The notes under the pieces were generated by a model that did no database searches, was not told the DNA's origin, and saw nothing but the letters and a program-made list of their open reading frames with translations. Source: Hirudinaria manillensis (Eukaryota; Annelida; Clitellata; Hirudinida; Hirudinidae). From it: a stretch of 64,000 bases of DNA. A program made the position numbers and the translations under genes. The DNA is taken from contig CM067532.1 in assembly GCA_034509925.1 (NCBI GenBank), forward strand, positions 4,172,142-4,236,141, in the 5' to 3' direction. Below, one piece after another: positions 36,377-50,000 of the stretch; the stretch's first letter is position 1, and every line of letters begins with the position of its first letter.

Positions 36377-39300
36377 TCTTAAGATTGGTTGACACTGTTT
36401 CTGTATCTACTTAAATAAAGTTGTACTTTAAATTATGTAACATCAACTGAAAGATTACATTATTTGCCTAAATTATTTAAACCTAATTGAAATATAAAAA
36501 TAGATTCAGAATAGAAGGCATTTTCCCATCTAAAGTTCATGTTGATGATAGAGACATTTGGATTAAATGGTCGATCCACTACAAATTCAATTTGACCACC
36601 ACAATTTTCCATAACAACAACAGTTCTGTTAGAAAGTGTTCTAAGTTATCTACAGAAACTAGAACTTAACTTAATTAGGAAATCCAGGGAAAGTTGAAAT
36701 CGTATTAGTAGCTTTAAAATGATGAATAACTGCATTGAAATTTGCTAAATTATCATGAATAATTATTTAATAATGCATTGCTCAAAGTAGTCTAAAGTAC
36801 AAAAAAGTTTATTACATTCCCACAGATACTTCATAAACCAGGTGAAGGATGTTTACAGACAAGCAACATTGGATCTCTTGCAAGGCAGTACGATCATATG
36901 GGATTCTCTGGATGGATCTAAATGTGATTTGGATGAAGGAAATGAATCCATGAATCAAAAAGAAGAAGACTTGAAAAGCATAATTGATGATTGCAAGAAA
37001 CTTCTTATTCATGAGCCAGAGGAATGTCAGGGTTGGCACAATTTTCACTTAAGTTAAATTATGTAAAAATAAAAAAAACTTTGTCAAAGATGAATATTCA
37101 TTAAATCAAAAAGATTTTTTGGTTCTATAGCTGGATGGGGTTTGGTTAATTGCGAAAGATTGGCTGAAAACATTGTGAATGAACAAAATGGTGATATTGG
37201 CACAGGAGTTGAAATGGATGTTGTTTTACTTCTGTCAGATACTTATGCTTATGTGGCTCGGTGTGTTTTTAATTTCTGAATTTATGTAAAACTAAATTCA
37301 GTAACTGACCTTTTGCTTTACAAGATATGATGACATTAGGGAATCTGTGGTGAGCTACCAAAGAATTACTTTAGCAAATGTTGCCTACATTGAGCTTGGT
37401 ATGCATGAAACATTCCATCAGATTTAGATGTTATGTTCAAATAACATTGGAATGTTATTTTCATTTTTTTTTAGGTTTAATCAGCTTTGCTCCAAAGTTA
37501 TACCAGTTATGCTTCAGGTTGTTCTATGTGCTTAAGGGAAAGGAATCCACTGAAGATTATTCAACAGAAAATAATCTTAATTTTTATACTTTTTGTCTGC
37601 CTGGTGCAAGGCTCCTAAACATTGGAACAAACATTAGAAATGCTGATGAAATCAAGGGTATTAGCCTTTTCCCATGTTAAGAATTTGAGAGATTTCATTA
37701 TTCCAAATTTTGTAGACTAGAATATTGCCAGGATTAATCAAGTTTCTAATTTTGAGTATTTTAATGATATGACTTAAAACTCAATTATCAGTGTTGTAAG
37801 GAAAGTGAAGTAATAAGTCACACAAGGAGTAATCTTGACTTCTTAAACCAAGTTTAGTTAATGAATTAAAAGGAAGGTGAAATAGGAAGGTTGGAATCTA
37901 GTGATCGATCTTCTGGCTGAATAATATAAGGTAGATGGTTGATCACAGAGATTTAAGGATGATATTGACGAATATAAAGGCAAATATTGATAAATTGAGA
38001 CCAATACTATAAGTTCATCCGTCTCCTCACTTTTGTAAAATTTATTTGTAAACTGATCCCAGTTATTAGGCATTTGTATAAGTGCAGAAAAATGATTTAA
38101 GAAATGATTTCAAAATGAAAGTTTATAAGTATTTGGTTTCCAAAAAACATCATCACTAATTTATTCATTTTTTATTAAACACTGGTGGTGCCCAGCCGCG
38201 CGTTGCTGTGGCTCAATATGATTTTCGAAAAAAGCGTATTTTTACATGATATAGTTGTGGCATATATATGAAACCTATATACAAACACTCCTCTAATCGA
38301 GCACTATGTTGTGTCAAAATTTCAAAGCATTGGTTAAGTACTTTCAGAGAACATTTGCACATTACAAACACACATTGCATTTTTATTTATATAGAAGATA
38401 TTAAAGAATTTCTTGTGATGGAGCACCAACTTAAATAATATTAACAGATTTTTTCCAGAAAACTTAATGTCTATTGCTGGATCAATCGCTGCTGCATGTA
38501 AGGCAAATGGAAATGTAATCAAAATTGAAGAGAAAAAAATTGATTGGTTGTTTTAAATGATTATTTTTCACTTGAAAATGTTGATAATCTTAACAGTTAA
38601 TCACATTTTTATCACCAGTCAAATGAAGAGTAAAACTCATCCTGGATTAGTTATCATTGCTTCTCAAGCACAAAGAATGTTGGTTGACATCAATCTTCCT
38701 CTATCTGAGTGTGATTTTAATAGTGGAAATGTACCTGGGCACATAAGTGATATTTTTGCATCAGAACTTGGTACTACTTATCCATATGAAAGTTCGTCTT
38801 CAGAATGGGTTGAAAAGGCAGAAACTTCACCATCTTCTCTAAAAGACTTCAGTATTGATAGTGATCATGTCTGTCTTCCAGGCTGTGGCATACTTATTAT
38901 TAGATCTAAAAATCAATTAAAACTGGCACTATTGAGAGAGGCTGAATCGCTAAATTACTTTAATGTCAATAGCTACTTTGAAACTGTTTGCCATCTGAAG
39001 CAATTTCTTGAAAGCAAAGCCGACATGAATGACTCCTCTTCCACCCAATTTTCTCTGAAGAAGTCATTGATGCTTGCTAGGCAGAACAAATCAAAATCAC
39101 TCGACTCTTCGGGCATGCTTCATAGGATTAAGAAACAGTCTAATATTAGACCTAAAACTGCATTAACGAGGATGGATGTTCTGACTGAAGAGGAAGTAAA
39201 GATGCCCATTGATAGAGCTGATTTTGTGGTGAATTTGACTTCAACATCCTGTGACACAACCATTGTTCCAAGCCCCACACCTGGAGCCATGGAAAATAAA

Positions 39301-39657
39301 GAAATGAATTTTCTTCCTGATCAAGACTTACATGTTGCTAACCAAAACTTACAAATCCTAAACCATATGAAAAATTCAAAGAGTGAAAATTCATTTATGG
39401 ACAGGAACTCAAGCTTTGACTTCCTCTCTGATGTTGATGATTTTGAATTTTTAGAGCAACCAGCTTCTTCAACCACTTTGTCAAAATTTAAAAGGAAGTT
39501 TGTTCAGCTAAATTTGTTATCACAGCAAATTGGTGCCCAAACAAGTCAAGGGAAGCAAGCTATCGAATTTGAACAAATGAGAAAACAAGCAAGGTCTAAT
39601 TTGATGAGATCTAGACTCAGGTTCCAGTACATAAAGTCACAAGTTATTCTGCTGTGA
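26017..39657 (+). CDS. INPP5F: SAC2 phosphoinositide 4-phosphatase (INPP5F)
   Basis: Sac-domain lipid phosphatase of endosomes, known to hydrolyse PI4P. Twenty-two exons: 26017-26116, 26192-26272, 27054-27199, 27270-27404, 28054-28125, 28207-28251, 28335-28526, 32298-32469, 33094-33161, 33266-33377, 33711-33802, 34017-34117, 34180-34257, 34334-34454, 34520-34648, 35487-35557, 36826-37031, 37131-37260, 37325-37398, 37475-37657, 38459-38546 and 38619-39657. They sum to 1144 codons plus stop (human 1132). Landmarks: DDLYYILKSSKSSLWCSKIDG at the N-terminus, ARNPICLG, DDRFFWNKHML, EWILPMIQGYMQIEE, ISRRSRYRTG|TRYKRRGVD, VSFTQIRGSIPLYWSQ, FDFHEYCQGMKFENV, the catalytic P-loop VNCIDCLDRTN (CX5R, Cys near residue 483), WANNGD.ISRQYAGTAALK, GERKLTGMMRDGVNSANR, then the hSac2 domain (GWGLVNC, LLLSDTYAYVARYDD). 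Exon 22 is a long, Ser-rich, probably disordered tail. The intron after exon 9 has a GC donor. A strong donor overlaps the stop. Confidence 0.95.
28527..32297. other. Large INPP5F intron with transposon debris
   Basis: This 3.8 kb intron contains a region at about 29002-29610 with overlapping open frames on both strands and a 20-bp inverted repeat (29030-29049 and 29171-29190, 19 of 20 bases complementary); the host family is not recognised. It also contains a CR1/L2-like 3' end (separate entry) and two short tagggtggc(c/t)cata motifs (about 28628 and 30963) of unknown origin. Confidence 0.4.
31040..31310 (-). mobile_element. CR1/L2-like non-LTR retrotransposon 3' end, copy 2
   Basis: An uninterrupted 85-codon minus-strand frame (31301-31044) reads ASRTHAHPLCL, then RQHFFIKQIIKPWNSL and NRAFHLQTSITTSQLSEF. 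The R..FF...I...WN.L block is the usual C-terminus of CR1/L2-type ORF2. It matches copy 1 at 18890-19270 over at least 45 residues, so both belong to one family. Only the 3' end is present, as expected of 5'-truncated insertions. Confidence 0.65.
36346..36376. repeat. (TAA)n microsatellite
   Basis: About ten perfect copies of taa in INPP5F intron 16. Confidence 0.9.
38181..38400. repeat. Dispersed repeat related to 727-902
   Basis: Starts actggtggtgcccagccgcg, followed by a cgttgctgtggctcaat block, and ends with a tttttatttatatagaa tail at about 38380-38397. The same tttttatttatataga stands immediately before the copy at 727 (711-726). This head-and-tail pairing suggests a short interspersed element, here in INPP5F intron 20 about 60 bp from exon 21. 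Confidence 0.5.
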
Positions 39658-40999
39658 GTAAAGGGGTAAATGGTGAATACTCAAACATTCCCAATCAAAT
39701 CTTAAACCAAGTTGAAATTTATTGTTTTGATTCCATTTTATGCTCAATGCTCAAGTTCATTTAATCATTTTTCATTTATGTTTGACCTTAAAATCAACAG
39801 TTACATGGCCAAGGTTTTGAAATTGTTCAATTACATATGTAATGTAATAATTGTAATAACACTGACTTATGTTGAGGTTCTTTCAGTTTGCATTTTTCAG
39901 AGTCTTAACCTCTTTTTAGTTAAGTGGCTCACCCAGACTATGTAAATTGCATCACAAAGAATAAAGGATATATATTTTTGTCTACGTTTTGTAAGTATTT
40001 ATGGACACTGAGCAATGCAGCAATTGGGGGGGGGGGGCAGCGGCAGCCCCAGGCACCAATTGAGCTCAGAGTATCATTGATGGATTATATATTGAATCCA
40101 TTTATGAAAACTGGAACGCACACTCATTTCAAATAACACAATATAAATGCTGTTTTGGCCAACACCTGCTGTAACAATTGGCAACAAATTTTTCAATAAA
40201 CTTTTGCTAAATATTGAAACCAGTCAATAAACTGTATTTTTTTTAAAATGTAATTTCTAATTATTTATCGTATCTGGGGTCAGGATTCCAAAAGTCTCCC
40301 TTTTGGTGCACCGATGGATTCCAGTTTTTTTTTTTTAATTGACATAACGTTCCTGCTAGCCACAGACGGAGGCCCTTGGAAGGAAACCAAGTACGGCACA
40401 AAATCCAGCCATGTCAATACTTTTACCTCAATTTAAAATTTAAGCATTTTGGCTTATTCATCATTTATGCTATGATGTCAGAGAATCTTCCAGAAGCAGT
40501 GTCCTAGTAACTGCGGTAAATGTCAAATTACAACTTCAAAATAATAATAATAATAAAGAAATAATAATTACCAAAATCAAATCAACAATTTATTCAAGAA
40601 ACACTTTGAGTTTACAGTTTTTCCTGACAAACTTGAAAGTCTTGCTCAAAGTCATAACAATTTTAGTCATTATTTTCACCTCATGTCTTTAATTTATTTT
40701 GATTTTTTATTTTGTTAGCTGTGCCCTGAGTGGACTCCATTCCATAATAGCTATGGTGGCCAAATAATTTAAAATTAAAGTAAGGAAATTCAATTAAATA
40801 AACAAATGTTGCAAAACAGTGGACCTGTCACAACTGCATAAAATAAAAATCACAACTTTGTAAAATTTGTGGGGTACAAAGTCAAAGGCAAAACAAAAAG
40901 AAAACATGATATCAATAAGTGCCAAGCATTTTATTTAAAATTTTACTGTTTCTAGAATACTTAAGTGAGCAGGGTTGCCTTTCTGATGAAGTTGGAAGG
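39658..40999. other. Space between convergent INPP5F and ALDH2 3' ends, with a dispersed repeat
   Basis: Contains a 12-base G run (40026-40037) that opens a repeat copy at 40015-40145, similar to 9120-9265 (shared gaaaactggaa(t/c)gc core and gctgttttg block). An aataataataataaagaaataataat stretch lies near 40540-40566. No gene seen; both 3' UTRs must fall here. Confidence 0.45.
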
Positions 41000-43900
41000 T
41001 TATTTAAGCTTGGAAGGGACTTTGATTGTTACCTGTAGGAATGTAACATGACAAAGTATTAGTTTAGATATGATTACTGCTGCATTAAACAACATTTTAA
41101 GGTACATTCTTGTAGATGTTTCTAGAAAGTCTATTTCTAATATGGAAAAAATCTAAAATAAATCTAATAACTATTTCACATCTACTTCACTTTTACTTTG
41201 TAATAAATTCATACTTCTTGGCTGCTTATTATGCATGTCAGTTACCACCTCCAAAAATATATTAAAATCCATTATAAGATTTTATCACATCCAAGAACTT
41301 ACATTCTTCACTTCAGTGTAAGCTTCCAAACCATATTCTCCAAGTTCTCTTCCATGGCCAGATGTTTTAAATCCACCAAAAGGTGCGGCAGTATCAAAGA
41401 CATTATAGCAGTTCACCCTGTTAACAAGTTATTGAACATCACACAGAGAAAGTAAATGAATGCACAAAATTAAATACAATTAAACATAATTACAAACAAA
41501 TATTTACAAAATCACTGATTTAGGAGAGATTAATGATCATGTTATTAATTTTAGAAAACCATGGATTAATTTTTTTTTAATTTTTCTATTCAAAACATTT
41601 TAATTTTTTTTAATGACTTTTATATTTAAAATCACAAGAAAACTAATAACTCTGAAGTACAATATTGAGTTTAATAAGTGCTAAGTCACTAATAATCACA
41701 ATGCAAAGACAAATTACAAACTTCAACATCAATATTCCTAATTAATTATGATACTTGTTGAACCATCTCAATGCACATGATCATACAATCATGCATATGC
41801 ATACAATCATATGATCATTCTTAGTCATCTACAACAAAACAATTTAGGAAAAACATACTGCAGATGTTGGTTTCAATATGAAGTAACTGAACGATTAGTT
41901 AGATAGTCAATTAATCAATTTAAAAAATTCTCTACCACACAGTTCCAGCTTCCATATTGTGGGCCATATACAGTGCTTTGCCAATATCTTTTGTGTTAAC
42001 AGCAGCAGCCAGACCATATTCGGAATCGTTGGCTCTTCGAATGACTTCATCAGCGTTCTTGAACTTCAAGATTTGCATAACCGGACCAAATATCTAGATA
42101 TAAAAAGGCAATAAAAAATTCCATGATTTCGTAATGAATTCATAGTACAAGATATGTATTGCAGTATATTTGACTGAACTCTTACTTTCAAGCAAAAACA
42201 TTTGAATAAAAGTTAAAAACCTCTTCTCTGGCAATTGTCATTCCATCCTGCACATCTGCAAACACAGTTGGCTGAATAAAATAGCCCTGCCTATCCACAC
42301 GATTTCCTCCAACACATAGTTTGGCTCCTTCTCTCTTTCCACTTTCAATCAAACCAAGAATCTTGTCAGCCTGTTCTTTATTGACCTTAGAAATAACATT
42401 GAAATGAGAAGATAGCATTAATGACCATTTAAAAGCAGTTTTCATACCTGTGGTCCTTGCTCTACGTTCAAATCGAAAGGATTGCCAACAACTCTCTTCT
42501 TAGCTTTCTCCACAGACCTCTCTACAAATTCGTCATAAATTTTCTCCTCAACATAAATTCTTGAACCAGCACAGCAGCATTGGCCTTGATTAAAGAAAAG
42601 CCCAAAATGGCTTGTTTCTATGGCTCTATCCACTAAGAAAAGAAAGTATAATATAAGTAGAAGCAGAACAAATCACTCAACAAGTTCAATACTAACAGTC
42701 AGCATCTGCAAATACAATGTTGGGGCTCTTTCCACCAAGCTCGAGACTGACTCTTTTCAGATTAGAGTTGGCTGCATTTGTGGCAACAATTTTTCCAATT
42801 TCTGTAGAACCAGTAAAAGCCACTTTTCTGATTTCTGGATGACGAACAATTGCATCTCCTGCAGTGTGCCCAAAGCCTGGAATAACGCTGATGACACCAG
42901 GGGGAAATCCTGCCTGCAGATATTAACAAGATTCAACTTCATGCAAAAGGAGAAGAATCACAGAGGAGCCAAGCAACAAATGTTTACAAACCTCAGCAGC
43001 TAAAGCTGCAACATAATTGGCAGACAAAGGTGTTTGCTCTGCAGTCTTAAGTATGACAACATTGCCCATTGCCAGTGCTGGTGCCCACTTCCAGGCTTGC
43101 ATTAACAATGGGAAGTTCCACTGAAAAGATTCAGCAATGAACAATATTAGAAATATGAATCAAGAGTCAGCAATGACAACAACATTAACAAGTATTGACT
43201 AAAAGTAATTATAATATCTCACAGGTATTATTTGACCACAGATCCCTACAGGTTCGTGTCTTGTGTAACAGAAATAATCTCCATCTAAATTCAAAGAATT
43301 TTTTAAACATTAAAAAAATTTTGAAAATAATTTTTTTTAAATTTCAAGTTCATTATACCTATTGGGATAGTTTTTCCATGGTTCTTATTTGCAAATCCTG
43401 CATAGTATCTGAAATTACATAATCATTAGAATCATGAATGACATGTACAAGGATGAAATAAAATAATGAACAACTACCATCAAAGACCAAAAATAAAAAA
43501 TGCAACAAGCCCGACTGAATGTCATAAAGTCATTATCACCTGTAACACTTTATAGAAAGATCCAAATCTGCATTGTATGAATATGAAAATGGCTTGCCAT
43601 TGTCCAGTGTTTCTAAAGACTGCAAAGAAAATATGTTTGTCATAGCAATATATTTAAACTGATGAATATTATTTTACTAAAAGTAAGAGAAAATTCCAGG
43701 TATAATCATCAAGTCATATGTCTGCCCATCCCATCATAAAATAGATTTTCTCATCCCAATAGTTCATAATAGAAATTAATTGCAGTTAAGCTAATAACCA
43801 AATTCATAAGTTTGGCATAATGGCATAATTATAATGGTCGAGTCATTATGTTTCTGTTTAACGTTAAGAAATTATTGATATAGTTTATTTTATTTATTTA

Positions 43901-45518
43901 TTAATATAGTTTATTTTATTTTTTCTTGAGAAATTATTGTTAAGATTATCTAGCACTGATAACTATCAGAATTTTATACATTTCGTGTAGCAAAAGAACA
44001 AATCCTTAAGATAAAAAGCATGGAATCCTACAGCCAGATAAACTCTGTCCCTCTCCATCAAGTCTGCAAGTTTGTTCAATAACACTCCTCGATCTGAGGC
44101 ATTCATTTTCCTCCATGGTGAACCCAGTTTGAATGCTTCCTTAGCAGCTGCAACAGCTTTGTCAACATCAGCCTAAAAGAGAAAAGGATGCCTGGAATAA
44201 CTGAATGTGAAAGAAAAACAAAAGTAATATTTACTTTGTCACCCTCTGCAACCTCACAAATCACTCCTTCATTTGAAGGATTAATTGTTTGAAAAGTTTT
44301 GCCACTAACTGCATCGTGCCACTCGTTATTTATGAAAATCTGAAATTATTATTAAAATCATTAAAATATAAATTTAAGTTGGCTTTAGGTTTTTATGCAT
44401 TCACTTCCAAATTTTGTTATGATTTTTCAATTTATTCTCTTAGCCATTAACTGGTTAAAGTAATTTATCTGTAGGTCCAACAATCATTATCAGTTAATCA
44501 TTTAAAACTCTTCAATACCAACAGTTACTGTCTTCAACTTTTCCCTTATATTCTATACAAATTCCTCACCAAGCACACATAAACTACACAGGTGGCTTAA
44601 TAAGCAACAACAACAATGACAATAATAATATTAACAATAATAATAACAATAATATTAATAATAATAATATAATTACAGTTATTACTGATGTTTAATTACA
44701 TCCTCAGAAAACAATAAACTATTATCATCAATTTAGTAATTAAATCATCTACAATTAAAAACTTATTAATTCAATATCTTAATATTTCTAGCAGAATGAA
44801 AAATAAAATAAAATAAAATAGAGTAAAGCATTAGAATAAACTCGAAATGACATTTAAAATGTTGCAAGCTAAGGTAAAGGTAGTTTTTCTGTCTGCTAGG
44901 TAACAACAGCAGTCATCCAAAAATTTTTGGAATAACTACTTATCTTACAAGATATAAAATATGCTTAAACAAACTTAACTAATAAAAATATAATATAAAT
45001 TATTAAACCCTTGAGCAAAAATAATTCAGTATACTTTACACAACATCCATGACCTTTAACCGAGATGGAATTTATCACATGACTTAAAAATACCAGGATC
45101 CAGCCCAACACAAATTCAATGACACATTAAACGAATTCACCAAATTTACGAAAATGCATAGATATTCCCCAAAAATATTAAAGAGATAAAATTAAAAATG
45201 TGACTTGCAAAATTATTTCTGCAAAACAATAGTACTTTGGTTTGGCAAATCAATAAAATTAATTATATTTCCAAAATCTTAGTAGTAATTCCCAGATTTA
45301 ATTGTTTCCTTCTGCTTTAAAATAGTCGGACATGCATTAAAGTTCATCAATGTCATTGAGAAATTGCCAAAAAAACAATAAAAGCATACTTTGGTGAAGT
45401 TCAGCTCAGGTTTTTCAATAGGTTTTGGCACACTAGAAAAACTTGCAGTTCCACATTTCCAGAGTAACCTAGGATTCTTTAGAATCAACGATGCCCTTAC
45501 TAAAGCCGTAGAAGTCAT
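41000..45518 (-). CDS. ALDH2: Mitochondrial NAD-dependent aldehyde dehydrogenase (ALDH1/2 family)
   Basis: Oxidises aldehydes (acetaldehyde and others) to acids with NAD+, probably in the mitochondrial matrix. Thirteen exons: 45390-45518, 44235-44339, 44032-44172, 43540-43619, 43359-43408, 43223-43284, 42992-43120, 42697-42913, 42448-42632, 42221-42385, 41936-42093, 41303-41417 and 41000-41032; 522 codons plus stop (human ALDH2 517). The N-terminus ([17 protein letters not shown]) is basic, amphipathic and free of acidic residues, as in a matrix targeting peptide. Catalytic and binding motifs: [36 protein letters not shown] with the general-base Glu near residue 290, [11 protein letters not shown] with the nucleophile Cys near 324, [13 protein letters not shown], and the C-terminal [19 protein letters not shown] and EAYTEVK. 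ALDH1-type cytosolic paralogues are equally similar in the core; the presequence favours ALDH2. Confidence 0.95.
44620..44675. repeat. Imperfect (AAT)n microsatellite
   Basis: Interrupted aat/aac repeats in ALDH2 intron 1. A further (AAAAT)n run lies at 44799-44820. Confidence 0.85.
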
Positions 45519-47086
45519 GTTCGCACTTCGAAGATCTTGTTAAAAAGAGGTCCCAGGTAAAAAGGTTAGCAATGGACACATAAATATTTTAAACAACAAG
45601 ATTTAATGGGGCAGTGCCCCAATAAAAAAAATAAAATAATTTAGCAATGCATTTGTGTAGACTATTAATCGTTTCAGAAATAATTTTTAAATTAAGAGAT
45701 TCACTAAAAGCGCTTTCCTATCGAAATAATTTGCATGCAGCAAAGTTCAAAGATTAAATATATATTTTTTTAAATGCACTACGGTGGTATTTTGAGAACA
45801 TTTATCGTCTCTTGACTTCTTAATTTCAATGATTTTGAATGAAGTTGAGTTGGGTGAGGCAAAATAAAAAGTCATCATTTAATATTAAATGAATTTTTGA
45901 AAATGATAGAATCTAGTGTAACCATTTAATTGTATCAGGCATGTATACGCTAAGTTATGAAAATATAATTTCAATTATTTCTTCAAATTGCGTTGAATTT
46001 AGTGCGCAGTCATAAAAATAAAACTGATTTCGAGAGACTCAACAATAAAGAAAAGTTATTTCCTGAAATTGTGACTGCCTACCACTAAATCTATTATTAC
46101 TTATTGTGGCAGATCTTTAACGCTTTGGCATGGGGAAGACATATATCAGCTCTAACGTTTCTTACGTAAGAAGGTCCAGGAAGACAATTAAGTGATAATA
46201 ACAAAACCAACAACTGCTTTGAAATTTGAGTAGCTATGGTTTATGGGTTTACTTGCAGTGCGCAGTCAGGAGAAGCAATTTTCTTTTATGTCTTAAAAAT
46301 CGTTCAAACTTAATAGTGTTTTTATGTCAAATTTTTCCAATGTTCGTCAGTAAATATTACAAAATGGACATAAAGGTAAGATCCGCACCTTTCTTGTCAG
46401 AGAAAGCACAAATATATTTTATATATGAAAAAACATATTGTTCAATAAAAATGTAACCAGAGAATTGAGAACAATCTCAACCCAATCAGAACAATAAGCA
46501 GCCTGGGCTTTCATAAAAGTCAAAGTAAGAAGTGGGAATTTAACTAAGATTAAAATTGTGGTTTTCAGCAATTTGCATTTTTGAAGTTGAAATCGACTGA
46601 ATCAAGTAATTAATGTTTAAAATATTTGTGCAATGGTTTAATTGCACAAATTATAATATCAACAACTCGTGCGATTCTCCTCAAGTCAACAACTTGACTC
46701 AAGTTCTTTTCAGTATCTTAAGTGCGATGTTTTTACAAGTGCGAGATTCCGCTGATAATGTTTGAAGTATAGAATTAGTCGTGATCAACTTCGATTAATG
46801 ATTCGATTGTCGTGAACTAAAAAAAAATTAGGGAGCTGATGGCTTAAATATTATCTAGTCTATAATTTAAGTTTTAATATAAATTGATTAATTTGTCGCG
46901 GGAAGCTTTGTTGCTCTTAGTGAATGTTTTGCTTCGACACATATTCATCACGTGCTTTTGTGGTAATCGCTATATGAATGCATGAGAGAGGTGGTCTGCT
47001 CGTTTGATAGATTTTCATAAGTGGTACGTTTGACGCCGGGCTGTTAAAGTCTTAGGTTTAAGTAACTTAGGGAATATTGATTTAAT
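45519..47086. other. Intergenic space between divergent ALDH2 and SLC25A22
   Basis: About 1.6 kb, AT-rich, no coding frame of note. It separates the start codons of two nuclear genes for mitochondrial proteins that are transcribed away from each other; no defined promoter motif is visible. Confidence 0.4.
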
Positions 47087-50000
47087 ATGTCTGCCATGGA
47101 AGAACATTTCTCGTAAGTTAACCATGGAATATTTTGATAACTTACTGCTTGCTGTTCTATTTAATATAAATGGTAAAATTTTACGGTATCTATGATGTTT
47201 TTTTCACGGGTAAACTACTTTTGGCCATCTTCAAAATCGAGTGAATGCTAATCAAGTCTTTAATATATAAATTTTATTGCCAGGTTGTTGCCGAAAATTA
47301 TAAATGGGGGAATAGCAGGCATTGTTGGGGTAACTTGTGTCTTCCCAATTGACCTTGTTAAAACTCGGTTACAGAATCAGCAAGTGGGCTTGAATGGAGA
47401 AAAGATGTACAAAAATGTGTTAGTGAATAAATAAATTGCAGTTGTTAATTAGTAATAATTTTCAATTGGAAAATACAAATAAAATTGTGTGTCACTGCAT
47501 TCTTTAGACTTGACTGTGCTGTAAAAACATTTAGGAAGGAGGGCTTCTTTGGAATGTATAGAGGTAATTATACTGATCTTTGCCAAAATCTCTTGATAAT
47601 TCTCATTTCAAAATTGAATTTCAGGATCAGCAGTGAATTTGCTCTTAATCACACCAGAAAAAGCCATCAAACTTGTTGGCAATGATTTCTTTCGACACCA
47701 TCTTAAAACTGCAGAGTATGTTGATTTATCTTCCGCTTGATTTTAAATTTTAAATTTACATTTACATAATTTATAGCACCAAATAATTTTAGCATCAAAT
47801 AATTCCCATCAAAACTTGTTTTTGTCATATACAAGTAATAGTTAACTTTAAAAAAAAATTCATAAAAGTTCTAAAAAGTAAAAGATAATGCTATAATAAT
47901 TATTATAATAACAATAATAAAATGCTATAATTTAAATAAGTGGTTGACTGATCATAACAATTTCATTCAATTTCTTAATTTATTAGCAACTAAAGAAATA
48001 TTTGCTTGAAAGCTTATGTCCTAAGGTAAACAGCAAGTATAAATTTTTGAGTGGAATAATTTTATCAGTTGATTATAATTTAATTCGTCATGTTATGTTT
48101 TATTGGGCCGTGGGAAGATTTGTTTGTAATATCCAATGCATAGTTTCAAGCCATCTGATGATATTAAGGTGGAATGATGGTTTGGTTCTAATGACGTGCT
48201 TACAGGCACAAAGTTCAACGAAGCAGCTCTTTGAAATATTGTCGCTTCAAAACAGATATTGAAGTTCATGCATTTAATTTTCATTTCACGTGATCCACCA
48301 CAGTAATCAGTTGACTCTAACTCGAGAGATGATGTCTGGCGCGGGTGCGGGAGCATGTCAGATCATTATCACTACTCCCATGGAGCTGCTGAAGATACAA
48401 TTGCAGGATGCTGGTAGAACAGGTTTGTTTTTTTTTAGTTCTAATGATTGCTTTTATATGTTGCCATTGTCTACAGAAGATATAATATTCTAAACATGAA
48501 ATTTCTGATTCTTTGACATTTCATACTTAGTACTCATATCAATGGTACATCAAAATTCCATGTTCCATACATTAATGATCAATTTCAGATGTATGGTGCT
48601 TAACTTGATTTACTTGTTTAATGGCTGGTTTCTCTGAATTTAATTTTTAATGATAATTGACCTTTAAGAATTCCGATGATATTTATAATTTGATTTTCAT
48701 AAAAATTTAAACAATTATGAGTTGCTTGAATAGCAGGTTTGATTGACTCGTTCAAACTGCCACACAGAAATTGTGAAAAACCATTGGCTTGCTTTTGTGA
48801 AATTAAGTCCTGAAGAGAGCTATTCAAAAATTATTAAAATTCATTTTTCTTGCTAATTCAGCAGGAAAAGCAGAACTAGAAAATGCTGGTTTAACCCAAG
48901 TAGCCAGACTTTCTGCAACAAAACTGGCTTTGAATCTTTTTAAAGAAAGGGGAATATTCGGCCTGTACAAAGGTCTTGGGGCAACGTTTGCTAGGGATGT
49001 AACATTTTCAATGGTTTATTTCCCACTCTTTGCTCATCTTAATAGACTGGTTAGTTCTGCCATTTGATTGGTCTCAGTCTTTCTTTGTTATTTTATTTAG
49101 ATGTTTGAGGCTGTTTCGTTAATGATTTAATAATTGAACGTTCAGGGTAAAAGACGAGAAGGGAGCAACCAGGCGGTGTTTTACGTGTCATTTGCAGCCG
49201 GCCTTGCTGCTGGAAGTTTTGCATGTTTCTTGGTGACTCCTCTTGATGGTTAACAAGCTATTTTAATATTTATTACTATTAATATATTAATACTATTAAC
49301 CAATCACTTCTTGAGTTACATTCATTGATTAAATTGTTAAATCATTTTTAAATCATTCGCTTTGAACAACTAAATATGTTTACTTTTCATCAGTTGTGAA
49401 AACAAGACTGCAAACAATTAATAAAGGACAAGGTGAAAGAAACTATGTGGGGATTCTGGACTGTTTGTTGTAAGTGGCTTTAATTTTGTTATTGTCAATG
49501 ATTTGAGTTCATGGGAACTTGTAGGAACTTGTATGAAGTTAAGTATAGTTAAGTACTTCAATACTGTTTTCTTGGACACAGTTAAATTTAGCTCTACTTT
49601 ATGGTTTCCATATGGTTTCAATAATATTCAACTTTTAATATATTAAAAAACCACTTCTCATCTAATTAGAGTAATTAACCTAAAATCACTTTAAATCAAT
49701 TAAAGAAGTTTAATTATCCAATGAAGCCCAAGTGCTTTTTGACCATTTTTGATCATTTTGACAATCCTGATGAAATAATGATGATGAAGCGCATCTTTAA
49801 TCATTCCTGGTGGTAGAAATTTTTCATAGTTTTCATAATTTGATCAAATTTTTATTAATTTATGGTAAATTGACATAATAACAAATTCAGTTGCATTCCT
49901 GTCATAACTTTTGTTAGGCTGATCAAAGATATTAGGTCAGACAGGCAGTTTGTTTACACCTTTAGTTAAACTAAAAAAAAGATAGTTGAGATCAATATGA

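Noticed and set aside
38557-38618. Extension of INPP5F exon 22 upstream to the ATG at 38557
   Set aside because: A GT-AG intron (38547-38618) joins exons 21 and 22 in phase; the ATG lies inside that intron.
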